Shown here: positions 16,308 through 21,678 of the stretch, piece after piece
Position numbering within the stretch: position 1 is the stretch's first letter
How the letters are laid out: each line of letters starts with the position of its first letter
Source: DAOQTX01 sp035340715
Lineage (GTDB): Bacteria > Bacteroidota > Bacteroidia > AKYH767-A > OLB10
Assembly: GCA_035340715.1 (NCBI GenBank)
Contig: DAOQTX010000046.1
Span: 1 to 21,678, forward strand
Direction of reading: 5' to 3'
Length of the DNA stretch: 21,678 bases
Program-made: the position numbers and the translations under genes
Notes under the pieces: generated by a model
Database searches by the model: none
Told to the model about the DNA's origin: nothing
Seen by the model: only the letters and a program-made list of their open reading frames with translations

Positions 16308-17264
16308 ATGACAGCTTTGTACGATCTCCGTTTTAAATTCCAAAATCAAACCCGTTATTACAAAGGGAAAGTAAGAGACGTTTATACTATAGCCGATAAA
16401 TATTTGGTAATGGTGGTGTCCGATCGTATTTCAGCATTCGATGTGGTATTGCCAAAACCTATTCCTTTTAAAGGGCAAGTTTTAAATCAAGTGGCCGAAC
16501 ATTTTTTAAAGGCTACCGGAAAAACCGTTCCTAATTGGTTCATCCATGCTCCGCATCCTAACGTTTCGGTTGGGTATTTATGTCAACCTTTTAAAGTTGA
16601 AATGGTGGTGCGCAATTATTTGGCAGGGCATGCCTGGAGGGTTTACAAAGAGGGTGGAAGAGTTTTATGCGGAGTTAAACTACCCGATGGCCTAAAAGAA
16701 AATGATGTTTTACCCAATCCCATCATAACCCCAAGTACTAAAGCCGATCATGGTCATGATGAAGATATTTCTGAAGCGGAAATTGTACAGCAAGGATTAG
16801 TTCCAGAACATTACTACGAACAAATGCGACATTATGCATTGGATCTTTTTCATATTGGTACTCAAATGGCAATTGAAAGGGGTTTGTTATTGGTGGATAC
16901 GAAATACGAATTTGGTTTGCTCAATAATGAAGTGGTGTTGATGGACGAAGTGCATACTCCCGACTCATCGCGCTATTTTTATGCCGATGGATACGAGCAA
17001 AGACAATCTGCCGGTGAAACACAAAAGCAACTTTCGAAAGAGTTTGTAAGGCAATGGTTGATTGAAAATGGATTTATGGGCAGAGAAAATGAAAGCGTAC
17101 CCGAAATGAGCAATGAATGGATTAATACCATTAGTCAGCGATATATTGAGCTGTATGAAAGCATCACCGGGATGGCTTTTCAAAAAAGTACTGATAGCAA
17201 TAATATACTTGAAATAGAAAAGCAGGTAAACGAGTACCTGCTTCAACTAAGTTTAGATCAGTAA
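16308..17264 (+). CDS. purC: Phosphoribosylaminoimidazole-succinocarboxamide (SAICAR) synthase
   Basis: PurC joins CAIR and aspartate using ATP in the eighth step of de novo purine synthesis, in the cytoplasm. The protein is 318 aa, the longer form closer to yeast Ade1 than to the 237-aa E. coli PurC. The motif YKGKVRDVY (18-26) is the ATP-binding loop. SDRISAFDVVLP, then VRNYLAGHAW, then ITPSTKADHGHDEDIS (about 140-155) and LVDTKYEFG and MDEVHTPDSSRYF are signature blocks. It is preceded by phoH and the small membrane protein. A hairpin followed by a T-run wraps the stop codon and probably ends transcription. A second hairpin inside its last codons probably serves the convergent gene. Confidence 0.96.
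   Translation: MTALYDLRFKFQNQTRYYKGKVRDVYTIADKYLVMVVSDRISAFDVVLPKPIPFKGQVLNQVAEHFLKATGKTVPNWFIHAPHPNVSVGYLCQPFKVEMVVRNYLAGHAWRVYKEGGRVLCGVKLPDGLKENDVLPNPIITPSTKADHGHDEDISEAEIVQQGLVPEHYYEQMRHYALDLFHIGTQMAIERGLLLVDTKYEFGLLNNEVVLMDEVHTPDSSRYFYADGYEQRQSAGETQKQLSKEFVRQWLIENGFMGRENESVPEMSNEWINTISQRYIELYESITGMAFQKSTDSNNILEIEKQVNEYLLQLSLDQ
17208..17243 (-). terminator. Probable terminator of the convergent SH3-like gene, inside the purC coding end
   Basis: AAGCAGGTA (17220-17228) and TACCTGCTT (17235-17243) form a perfect 9-bp stem with a 6-nt loop. On the minus strand the 3' arm is followed by TTTCTATTTC (17219 down to 17210), a T-rich tail. It lies about 36 nt beyond the stop of the minus-strand gene (17279), so it suits that gene, while also encoding the last purC residues. 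Confidence 0.5.
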
Positions 17265-17280
17265 GATCAAACTTTTTTTT
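17249..17280 (+). terminator. Intrinsic terminator of purC enclosing its own stop codon
   Basis: Arms AAGTTT plus GATC (17249-17259, one bulged A at 17255) pair with GATC plus AAACTT (17265-17274) around the loop AGTAA (17260-17264), followed by six T (17275-17280). The purC stop TAA (17262-17264) is in the loop. The T-run reaches into the stop codon of the opposite gene. Confidence 0.7.
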
Positions 17281-17815
17281 ACTCTTTACCTTTTTCTCCG
17301 GTAAATTGATCTTCGTTGTTTTTAAACAATACATTAAAAGTAGTTAAGCTACCGTAGATTCGGGTAATGTATTGCTGCATGTTCACTTTTTCTTCGTCAC
17401 TCAATTCGTTGTGTGAGTTGATGCGTTGTTCCAACACACGTAAGCGATCGCGGAGCATAACTATTTTATGAAAGAAGGTATCAATCGGAATTTCTTTTGC
17501 TTTCAACCCTTTGTCGCTTGGTTGCAATATCATAGTGCCACCTACCCATCGTTGACCCAATGGAACGGTTTCTTGAATATCGCTATAGCGTTTTATTATA
17601 TTGATGAGTGAACGCTCTACTTCTGCAAAGCTGACCAAGTCGCTATCGGCTGGTATATTTTCGATGACCTCTAACGCATGAAAACTTTTTGATACCTCAG
17701 TAGCGCCTCTTTCCATAAATACTACCGAATACGTTTTCGATTTTACATTGATAACCACTCCATCACCAAATTCGGGGTGACGTATGCGACTACCGATTCC
17801 TAGATCCTGATCCAT
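17279..17815 (-). CDS. Uncharacterised protein with SH3-like N-terminal segment
   Basis: This 178-aa protein begins with DLGIGSRIRHPEFGDGVVINVKSKTYSVVFMERG, which resembles the small beta-barrel found at the C-terminus of UvrD/PcrA helicases (G-x-R-V-x-H-x-x-F-G-x-G-x-V) and CarD-type SH3-like domains. The middle (about 65-110) is mixed, and residues 110-165 are predicted helical (MLRDRLRVLEQRINSHNELSDEE). This suggests a nucleic-acid- or polymerase-interacting domain plus a helical bundle, but that is inference from the N-terminal pattern only. It is monocistronic and convergent with purC. The start codon is the only plausible ATG before the SH3-like stretch. No -7 element was found upstream. 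Confidence 0.7.
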   Translation of the reverse strand: MDQDLGIGSRIRHPEFGDGVVINVKSKTYSVVFMERGATEVSKSFHALEVIENIPADSDLVSFAEVERSLINIIKRYSDIQETVPLGQRWVGGTMILQPSDKGLKAKEIPIDTFFHKIVMLRDRLRVLEQRINSHNELSDEEKVNMQQYITRIYGSLTTFNVLFKNNEDQFTGEKGKE

Positions 17816-17875
17816 ATTTTATCCTATTATTTAAGTTCGAATGCTTAAGATACGAATTTGATTGTTTTGAGTTTC

Positions 17876-17912
17876 AAAAAAAAACACAAGCCCCAAATAA
17901 ATGAAGCTTGTG
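17876..17912 (-). terminator. Intrinsic terminator of the SnoaL-like lipoprotein gene
   Basis: CACAAGC (17885-17891) and GCTTGTG (17906-17912) form a perfect 7-bp stem with a 14-nt loop. On the minus strand it is followed by nine T (17884 down to 17876). It lies 37 nt past the stop at 17950. Confidence 0.75.
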
Positions 17913-17949
17913 CTCTTGGTCTCTATCAGAAACGCTTATAGTTGACTAA

Positions 17950-18513
17950 TTAATTGCTAGTTGTGGCTGCGCTATCGGCAGGAGCACCTTCGGCACCGGG
18001 CTCGGGCATCATACCCAATTGGGTCATCATTTTAAACTGATCCATATATCCCCAATGGTCTGATACTTTGCCATCGCGATGTTTGAGTACATCTACACCA
18101 TCAACATCTATCGTTTTATTGGTGGCAGGCATACCGGGCCATCCGTCACCATTATGAGTGCCTTTCATATTGTAATGTATGTACATGTAATCTCCATCAA
18201 CGCTGATATTATGAACCGTCATTTTAGTATCTGACATTCCGGCATAATGTGTTTTAACAATATTCTTAAATAATTCTGAACCCTCGCCCTCAACACCCGG
18301 CCATGGAGTATGTTCTGTAAAATCGGTATGCATGTACTCTTCGCATCCTTCGGGATTGCCGCTTTCAAACATGGCCATCACTTTCATGGCATTATCTTTT
18401 AATGTTTGAGCTTGTTGTGCAGCTTTGTCTGTTTCGTGGTTGTTATTGCTGCAAGCAGCGGTAAACAAAACTACCATGAGCAATAAAGCTAGTTTTTGTG
18501 TTAATGTCTTCAT
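17950..18513 (-). CDS. SnoaL-like (NTF2 fold) lipoprotein
   Basis: From the ATG at 18513 the protein is 187 aa and starts with a lipoprotein signal peptide, MKTLTQKLALLLMVVLFTAAC, with the lipobox TAAC and lipidated Cys21. After a Ser/Asn linker the body is a SnoaL/NTF2-like fold: a helical segment with AMKVMAMFESGNPEGCEEYMHTDF, HTPWPGVEG, the strand YMYIHYNMKGTHNG and the end strand DGVDVLKHRDGKVSDHWGYMDQ, typical of SnoaL-like ester cyclases. The C-terminus is Pro/Ala/Ser-rich. Family members range from polyketide cyclases to proteins of unknown activity, and I assign no substrate. The frame is open for 76 more codons upstream but those lack any signal peptide and cross the divergent promoter region, so they are not included. 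A terminator follows. Confidence 0.85.
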   Translation of the reverse strand: MKTLTQKLALLLMVVLFTAACSNNNHETDKAAQQAQTLKDNAMKVMAMFESGNPEGCEEYMHTDFTEHTPWPGVEGEGSELFKNIVKTHYAGMSDTKMTVHNISVDGDYMYIHYNMKGTHNGDGWPGMPATNKTIDVDGVDVLKHRDGKVSDHWGYMDQFKMMTQLGMMPEPGAEGAPADSAATTSN

Positions 18514-18691
18514 AATTTTAAAAGGTTTGTTTAAGGTTGTTAGTAAACATGAAGGTAAGTAATTTTTCAAATAGTGTATCTGTTTTGTTTTCTTTTTTAT
18601 TGGAAAAGCCGAAAAGTGGACTTTTGGCAATATATAAGCTACCTTTAGGTTAGGATATAAGTGTTTTCGAACTTTTTTAATGATACTACTT

Positions 18692-19261
18692 ATGAAAAAT
18701 AGTTTGATTGGCATTTTAGTTTTTTTGTTTTTACTTCCCACCTATGTTAAGGCACAAGGCATTAGCGAAACTCAATATGAAACAGTGCTGGAAACTACGG
18801 GCGATGTTTTGCAAATAGCTTTACCACTGAGTGGCTTGGGTATGACTTTGTTGTTTAAAGATAAAACCGGATTGAAACAACATGCGCTTGCATTTGCCAG
18901 CAATGTGGTGCTTACGCATACGCTCAAAGTGGTTGTGGCTAAGAAACGCCCTGAAACATCGAGTGCGTATAATGCTTTTCCATCGGGACATACGGCAGCT
19001 GCTTTTCAGGGGGCTGCGTTTATTCAAAGACGATATGGTTGGAAGTATGGAAAGTATGCGTATGTGCTGGCGGGTATGGTGGGCTATAGCCGTATTGAAG
19101 GTTTGAACGACCGACACGATTTTGTAGATGTATTGGGTGGGGCAGTGCTGGGCATATCGTGCAGTTATTTGTTTACCCGATTATACGAGGAGCCAAAGGT
19201 GAATTTGGTATTTATATCGGAACATAATTTTAAAGGGTTGAGTGTAAGCGGACGTTTTTAG
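18692..19261 (+). CDS. PAP2 superfamily phosphatase (lipid phosphatase-like)
   Basis: This 189-aa protein has an N-terminal signal-like segment (MKNSLIGILVFLFLLPTYVKAQ) and a PAP2 core. Counting from the ATG at 18692, the phosphatase motifs are K79-x6-R86-P87 (KVVVAKKRP), PSGH at 97-100 and SR...H...D (Ser133, Arg134, His142, Asp146). The third motif has seven residues between SR and H rather than the usual five. Hydrophobic stretches around 39-55, 66-83, 123-136 and 146-162 suggest a short membrane-embedded enzyme. Likely substrates are lipid phosphates such as undecaprenyl pyrophosphate or phosphatidate; which one cannot be told. An ATG at 18680 would add MILL. A weak -7-like TACCTTTA lies at 18640-18647. 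It is divergent from the SnoaL gene. Confidence 0.85.
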   Translation: MKNSLIGILVFLFLLPTYVKAQGISETQYETVLETTGDVLQIALPLSGLGMTLLFKDKTGLKQHALAFASNVVLTHTLKVVVAKKRPETSSAYNAFPSGHTAAAFQGAAFIQRRYGWKYGKYAYVLAGMVGYSRIEGLNDRHDFVDVLGGAVLGISCSYLFTRLYEEPKVNLVFISEHNFKGLSVSGRF

Positions 19262-19327
19262 TAGCTGCACACTGCTGAAAGGTACATTACTTTCAATTTG
19301 TTCAGGCTTAGTTATTATAGGTAATTA

Positions 19328-19364
19328 CAAGCATGCTTGAAAAAATTATATTATCTATAATTTT
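19328..19364. promoter_or_regulatory. Palindrome plus AT hairpin upstream of the Hsp20 gene
   Basis: In the 286-bp gap between the PAP2 and Hsp20 genes there is a perfect 12-bp palindrome CAAGCATGCTTG (19328-19339), directly followed by a 9-bp inverted repeat AAAATTATA / TATAATTTT (19342-19350 and 19356-19364, 5-nt loop). A second copy of AAGCATGC occurs at 19385-19392. It could be an operator. The AT-only stem makes it a poor terminator. It is not a CIRCE element. Confidence 0.4.
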
Positions 19365-19494
19365 AAATAAAATATACGCCCTTAAAGCATGCATACTCAA
19401 GGCGATAAATAAAATTGGTTTTCATTGTGTTTTTCATGGATATAAATCACTTTGTCAATTGATTCAGATCATTATTTTTTTTTAAGATGAGATA

Positions 19495-19502
19495 TATATT
19501 TG
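19495..19502 (+). promoter_or_regulatory. Hsp20 gene -7 promoter element
   Basis: TATATTTG is a perfect TAnnTTTG element 45 nt before the ATG at 19548, giving a leader of roughly 40 nt. The expected -33 position falls in a T-run without a clean TTTG. This would be primary-sigma transcription; I see no heat-shock-specific site beyond the upstream palindrome. Confidence 0.55.
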
Positions 19503-19547
19503 CCTTCGTAAAGCGATAGATGTTTCACAATTAAAAAATATAAAAAG

Positions 19548-20000
19548 ATGGCAAATTTAACATTATCAAGAAAGAGGTTGCGCCCAACCTGGAAAAGTGA
19601 TTTGTTTGATACTGAGGATTTTTTTAGTCCGCGCTTATGGGACTTTAGTGGCGATTTTGATTTCGCTAATCGGGTTCCATCTGTAAACATCACTGAGAAC
19701 GAGCAAGAGTTCAAAATTGAAATGGCAGCTCCGGGCTTTGAAAGAAAAGATTTTAAGGTGGAAGTTGAAAACGGTGTGTTGTGCATCAGTTCAGAAAAAG
19801 AAGAAGAAAGCGAAGAGAAGAAAAAGAATTACACTCGCATGGAGTATTCTTTCAATAGCTTTAGTCGATCATTTGCTTTGCCTGAAAATTCTTTACCGGA
19901 TAAGATTAATGCTAAGTATGAAAAAGGTGTGCTTAACATTGTTGTTCCAAAAAAGGAAGTAACTGTATCAAAACCGGTTAAAGAAATTACAGTTTCGTAA
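19548..20000 (+). CDS. Small heat-shock protein, Hsp20/alpha-crystallin family
   Basis: This ATP-independent holdase chaperone binds unfolding proteins. The 150-aa protein has an N-terminal arm (1-40, with LFDTEDFFSPRLWDF) and an alpha-crystallin domain (about 42-138, from VPSVNITENEQEFKIEMAAPG through VENGVLCISSEKE). The family ending motif A-x-x-x-x-G-V-L is present as AKYEKGVLNIVVPKKE, and there is a C-terminal I-x-V anchor (EITVS) used for oligomer assembly. A charged loop (EEESEEKKKN) lies between strands as usual. It is monocistronic, with its own -7 element and a strong hairpin terminator. Confidence 0.95.
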   Translation: MANLTLSRKRLRPTWKSDLFDTEDFFSPRLWDFSGDFDFANRVPSVNITENEQEFKIEMAAPGFERKDFKVEVENGVLCISSEKEEESEEKKKNYTRMEYSFNSFSRSFALPENSLPDKINAKYEKGVLNIVVPKKEVTVSKPVKEITVS

Positions 20001-20034
20001 TTGGATTGATTGGTTGAACATATGAAGTGATGTG

Positions 20035-20065
20035 AAATCCTGTCTGTAAGGGCAGGATTTTTTTT
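20035..20065 (+). terminator. Intrinsic terminator of the Hsp20 gene with GTAA tetraloop
   Basis: An 11-bp stem pairs AAATCCTGTCT (20035-20045) with GGGCAGGATTT (20050-20060), with wobble pairs near the loop. The loop is GTAA, a GNRA-type tetraloop, and five further T follow (20061-20065). It starts 34 nt after the stop codon. Confidence 0.85.
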
Positions 20066-20067
20066 AT

Positions 20068-20310
20068 GGCTAACGTTTCGGGTTTTGGCGATGGAGGGGA
20101 GTTTTAGCACTACACTTCATTCGGAGAAGTGTACTTCAAGTTTAGGACTTTTTTGACTATTGAAACCAAAGCTGTGTATGCAGTGGAAACCTGGCTGATA
20201 GAATTTTACACGCTATAATGATTAAACAATATCAACTATTTGCATCGATTGGGGAAAAGGCAGAGCGGTTTATTTTGAACTTTAATTCATAAAACATTTG
20301 GGCACTGTGC
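20068..20310. repeat. Intergenic repeat-like element, degenerate, gene-free
   Basis: This gene-free stretch begins GGCTAACGTTTCGGGTTTTG and holds a G-rich block with an 8-bp inverted repeat, TACACTTC / GAAGTGTA (20111-20118 and 20126-20133). It ends in the short palindrome GCACTGTGC (20302-20310). From memory this composition (TAACG..., G-rich start, TTAGCAC) resembles dispersed intergenic repeats seen in Bacteroidota genomes, but no search was possible. The 9-mer GTTTTGGCG (20082-20090) recurs at 21295-21303. No ORF of note was seen on either strand. Confidence 0.35.
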
Positions 20311-20345
20311 AAAAAAAAATCCCCACTTCTTTCGAAGCAGGGATT
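20311..20345 (-). terminator. Intrinsic terminator of the secreted-protein gene with GAAA tetraloop
   Basis: On the minus strand AATCCCTGCTTC (20345-20334) pairs with GAAGTGGGGATT (20329-20318), 12 bp with two wobbles, around a GAAA tetraloop (20333-20330), followed by seven T (20317-20311). It lies about 82 nt beyond the stop at 20428. Confidence 0.85.
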
Positions 20346-20427
20346 GTATTTATATTCTTTTATCTGTTTAACTATTTAAAATCTTTGCAATCGAAATTTG
20401 CATTGAGAAAGATTTCCGGAATTTAGA

Positions 20428-21216
20428 TCATAGATATTGATTGGCGATCAACCAATTGGTAATTCGCTTGAGCACCCATTGATTACGGTCGATACTTGAA
20501 GCGCTAATAGTAATTTTGTCTTGGGTGGTAATAGCTACATTTCTTTTGGAATTGTCTTTTAAGGTATGCATTTCACAGTTCTGCGCATTGTTGCCTCCGG
20601 TAAAATTTACCGTAGCGATTTTTACTCCCGAAGGAAGATAAAATTCATAGGTATCAAAACCTTTTCCTTCAATGGTACGATCTTTAAAAGTTCCTATTGT
20701 TTTGCTATTCTGTTCAATAGTTTTGTCTGCTTTCAATTCAAGTGGCCAACTTTTGTCTCTGTTTACTAACGAATAATCAATGGCTACTTTTGGGGTCTTT
20801 CCTTTTTTAGCTATAAACTCTTTTACCATTTGTTCATCGAGTCCGGTATCGGTAAAAACGCCACTTTTAGCGAGCAGTTTTCCTAATGATTTTTCAATCC
20901 CCAGTTTGGAAACAGCAAAAACTGCTACCTGATTTACGGTTAAAAAACTTAAACGATAATATTGATCTACTGTGTTGTTTGGGTCTTGTTCAAACTCACC
21001 GGCATAGGATGCAATGATTAGTTTTTCGCCAGCAAGAGAAAATACTTCGAATGTACTTGTTAGTCCAAAGTTTTCTTTGTCTTTTTCTTTGGCCATGGTG
21101 GCCACTTCCTTTTCATCAACAATAATTTTTCCACTCTTGTATTCGCCATTTGTTTTTTGAGCAGAGAGAGGATAGGCGATAAGCATAGCAAATAATATAA
21201 ACAAGATTTTTTTCAT
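20428..21216 (-). CDS. Secreted protein of unknown function
   Basis: I do not recognise a family for this 262-aa protein. It has a clear signal peptide (1-20, MKKILFILFAMLIAYPLSAQ), so export to the periplasm or surface is likely. The mature part is mixed alpha/beta: a strand-rich N-terminal part (TSTFEVFSLAGEKLIIASYAGEF), a helical stretch around 92-130 (VAVFAVSKLGIEKSLGKLLAKSG), then strand-rich repeats to the C-terminus (GFDTYEFYLPSGVKIATVNFTGG). There is no type IX sorting domain, lipobox or catalytic motif that I can see. A perfect -7 element lies 24 nt upstream and a strong terminator downstream, so the gene is a complete single unit. It is bracketed by copies of a G-rich intergenic repeat at 20082 and 21295. 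Confidence 0.8.
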   Translation of the reverse strand: MKKILFILFAMLIAYPLSAQKTNGEYKSGKIIVDEKEVATMAKEKDKENFGLTSTFEVFSLAGEKLIIASYAGEFEQDPNNTVDQYYRLSFLTVNQVAVFAVSKLGIEKSLGKLLAKSGVFTDTGLDEQMVKEFIAKKGKTPKVAIDYSLVNRDKSWPLELKADKTIEQNSKTIGTFKDRTIEGKGFDTYEFYLPSGVKIATVNFTGGNNAQNCEMHTLKDNSKRNVAITTQDKITISASSIDRNQWVLKRITNWLIANQYL

Positions 21217-21239
21217 AAATAAGTTTTTATACGTTTGAT

Positions 21240-21247
21240 CAAATATA
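21240..21247 (-). promoter_or_regulatory. -7 promoter element of the secreted-protein gene
   Basis: On the minus strand this reads TATATTTG, a perfect TAnnTTTG element, ending 23 nt before the ATG at 21216. It gives a short leader and supports this start codon. Confidence 0.55.
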
Positions 21248-21294
21248 CGATTAATTAGTTTTGATTGATTTGTGATGTTGTAGTAAGGGATAAA

Positions 21295-21328
21295 GTTTTG
21301 GCGCTTGGCGCAGTGGCGGATTTCGCAG
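21295..21328. repeat. G-rich repeat fragment, second copy, abutting the phased array
   Basis: GTTTTGGCG (21295-21303) repeats the 9-mer at 20082-20090. Three GGCG[CG] blocks start at 21300, 21307 and 21315, and the fragment ends ATTTCGCAG (21320-21328). Alignment with 20087-20109 is recognisable but gapped. The 21-bp array begins on the next base. Confidence 0.4.
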
Positions 21329-21602
21329 AAATATTAAAAAATAACTATTAATTATATATACTTAATTAATAATTATGCCTTGTTAAGGATCGAATATATA
21401 TAGCTGTATAACAATTATGTTTAGGAAGCTATGAATTATAGATTGACCGCAATGGAATATGTATTGACAGGAAACAAATATAGACCGACAGTAATCAATT
21501 ACATGCTTCCAAGTATCGATTATTGTTATATCATAAATGGATGATAGGCTGGCAAGAAGCGAATATAGGCCGTCAAGAACCGAATATAGGACATAATGAC
21601 AG
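21329..21602. repeat. Degenerate tandem array, 13 units in 21-bp register, RAWTAT-N15
   Basis: Thirteen consecutive units start at 21329, 21350, 21371, 21392, 21413, 21434, 21455, 21476, 21497, 21518, then after one extra base at 21539, at 21540, 21561 and 21582. Each opens with RAWTAT (exceptions: AATTAC at 21497 and GATGAT at 21540). A is found at position 2 and position 5 in all 13 and at position 19 in 12 of 13, so the shared pattern is A-N-N-RAWTAT. The remaining positions vary widely, although the last units share AGG, CAAGAA and similar blocks. Most of the 462-bp gene-free end of the window is this array. Confidence 0.75.
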
Positions 21603-21636
21603 GGGAATGGGTGTTCGGAAGGTTGCTTTTTTGACA

Positions 21637-21678
21637 GTGTTTGATTTTTTGTGTTTGGTTTTTAGTGTGTTAGGTTTT
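21637..21678. repeat. GT-rich 14-bp tandem repeat running off the window
   Basis: Three units are visible: GTGTTTGATTTTTT (21637), GTGTTTGGTTTTTA (21651) and GTGTGTTAGGTTTT (21665, more diverged). The array reaches the last base, so its extent is unknown. Confidence 0.5.

Noticed and set aside
18514..18741. N-terminal extension of the SnoaL-like gene to 18741
   Set aside because: The extra 76 residues are basic and unstructured, cross the divergent promoter region and precede a clear lipoprotein signal peptide starting at 18513.
21329..21602. CRISPR array
   Set aside because: Units are only 21 bp, have no conserved long repeat with unique spacers, and no cas genes are present.
21329..21602. 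Plasmid iteron origin
   Set aside because: Spacing is iteron-like but units are too degenerate, there is no rep gene, and the rest of the window is chromosomal core; kept only as a loose analogy.
21500..21678. Possible minus-strand ORF entering from beyond the right edge (frame beginning KPNTLKTKHKKS)
   Set aside because: Open for only about 35 codons, low complexity, driven by the GT-rich repeat, and it ends inside the 21-bp array; no homology-like pattern.

Overview
The window comes from a chromosome of the phylum Bacteroidota. Four things point there: the block bamD-rpoZ-coaBC-DUF4835-recN; gldF and gldG, the membrane genes of the gliding-motility ABC system; low-GC DNA with few recognisable Shine-Dalgarno sites; and perfect copies of the Bacteroidota -7 promoter element TAnnTTTG in front of several genes. 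I cannot place it below phylum from sequence alone.

Positions 1-5497 (+) form a tightly packed housekeeping run: the end of bamD (outer-membrane assembly), rpoZ-like omega subunit, coaBC (coenzyme A), a DUF4835 secreted protein, recN (DNA repair) and fabI (fatty-acid synthesis). A TMTC-like membrane/TPR protein follows (5597-7459). xerD (-) and aroQ (+) diverge from a 62-bp promoter region. aroQ then meets dnaN (-) tail to tail with overlapping stop codons.

Positions 8875-14638 (-) read, in transcription order: a SAM hydroxide adenosyltransferase relative (DUF62), an ABM-like small protein, gldF, gldG, a DUF4340 protein and dnaN. Several junctions are ATGA or similar overlaps. On the other side of a shared promoter region are phoH, a small membrane protein and purC (+). 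purC meets an uncharacterised gene with an SH3-like N-terminus (-) tail to tail, with interleaved terminators.

Positions 17800-21678 are looser and more accessory: a SnoaL-like lipoprotein (-), a PAP2 phosphatase (+), an Hsp20 chaperone (+) with a strong terminator, and a secreted protein of unknown function (-). The last gene is bracketed by two diverged copies of a G-rich intergenic repeat.

The most unusual structure is at 21329-21602: 13 degenerate units in exact 21-bp register (one 1-nt slip), each opening with RAWTAT. It is followed by a 14-bp GT-rich repeat that runs off the window. I saw no tRNA, rRNA, CRISPR array, intact insertion sequence or known defence system. The candidate for something undescribed is therefore the phased repeat array and its flanks, not a protein system.
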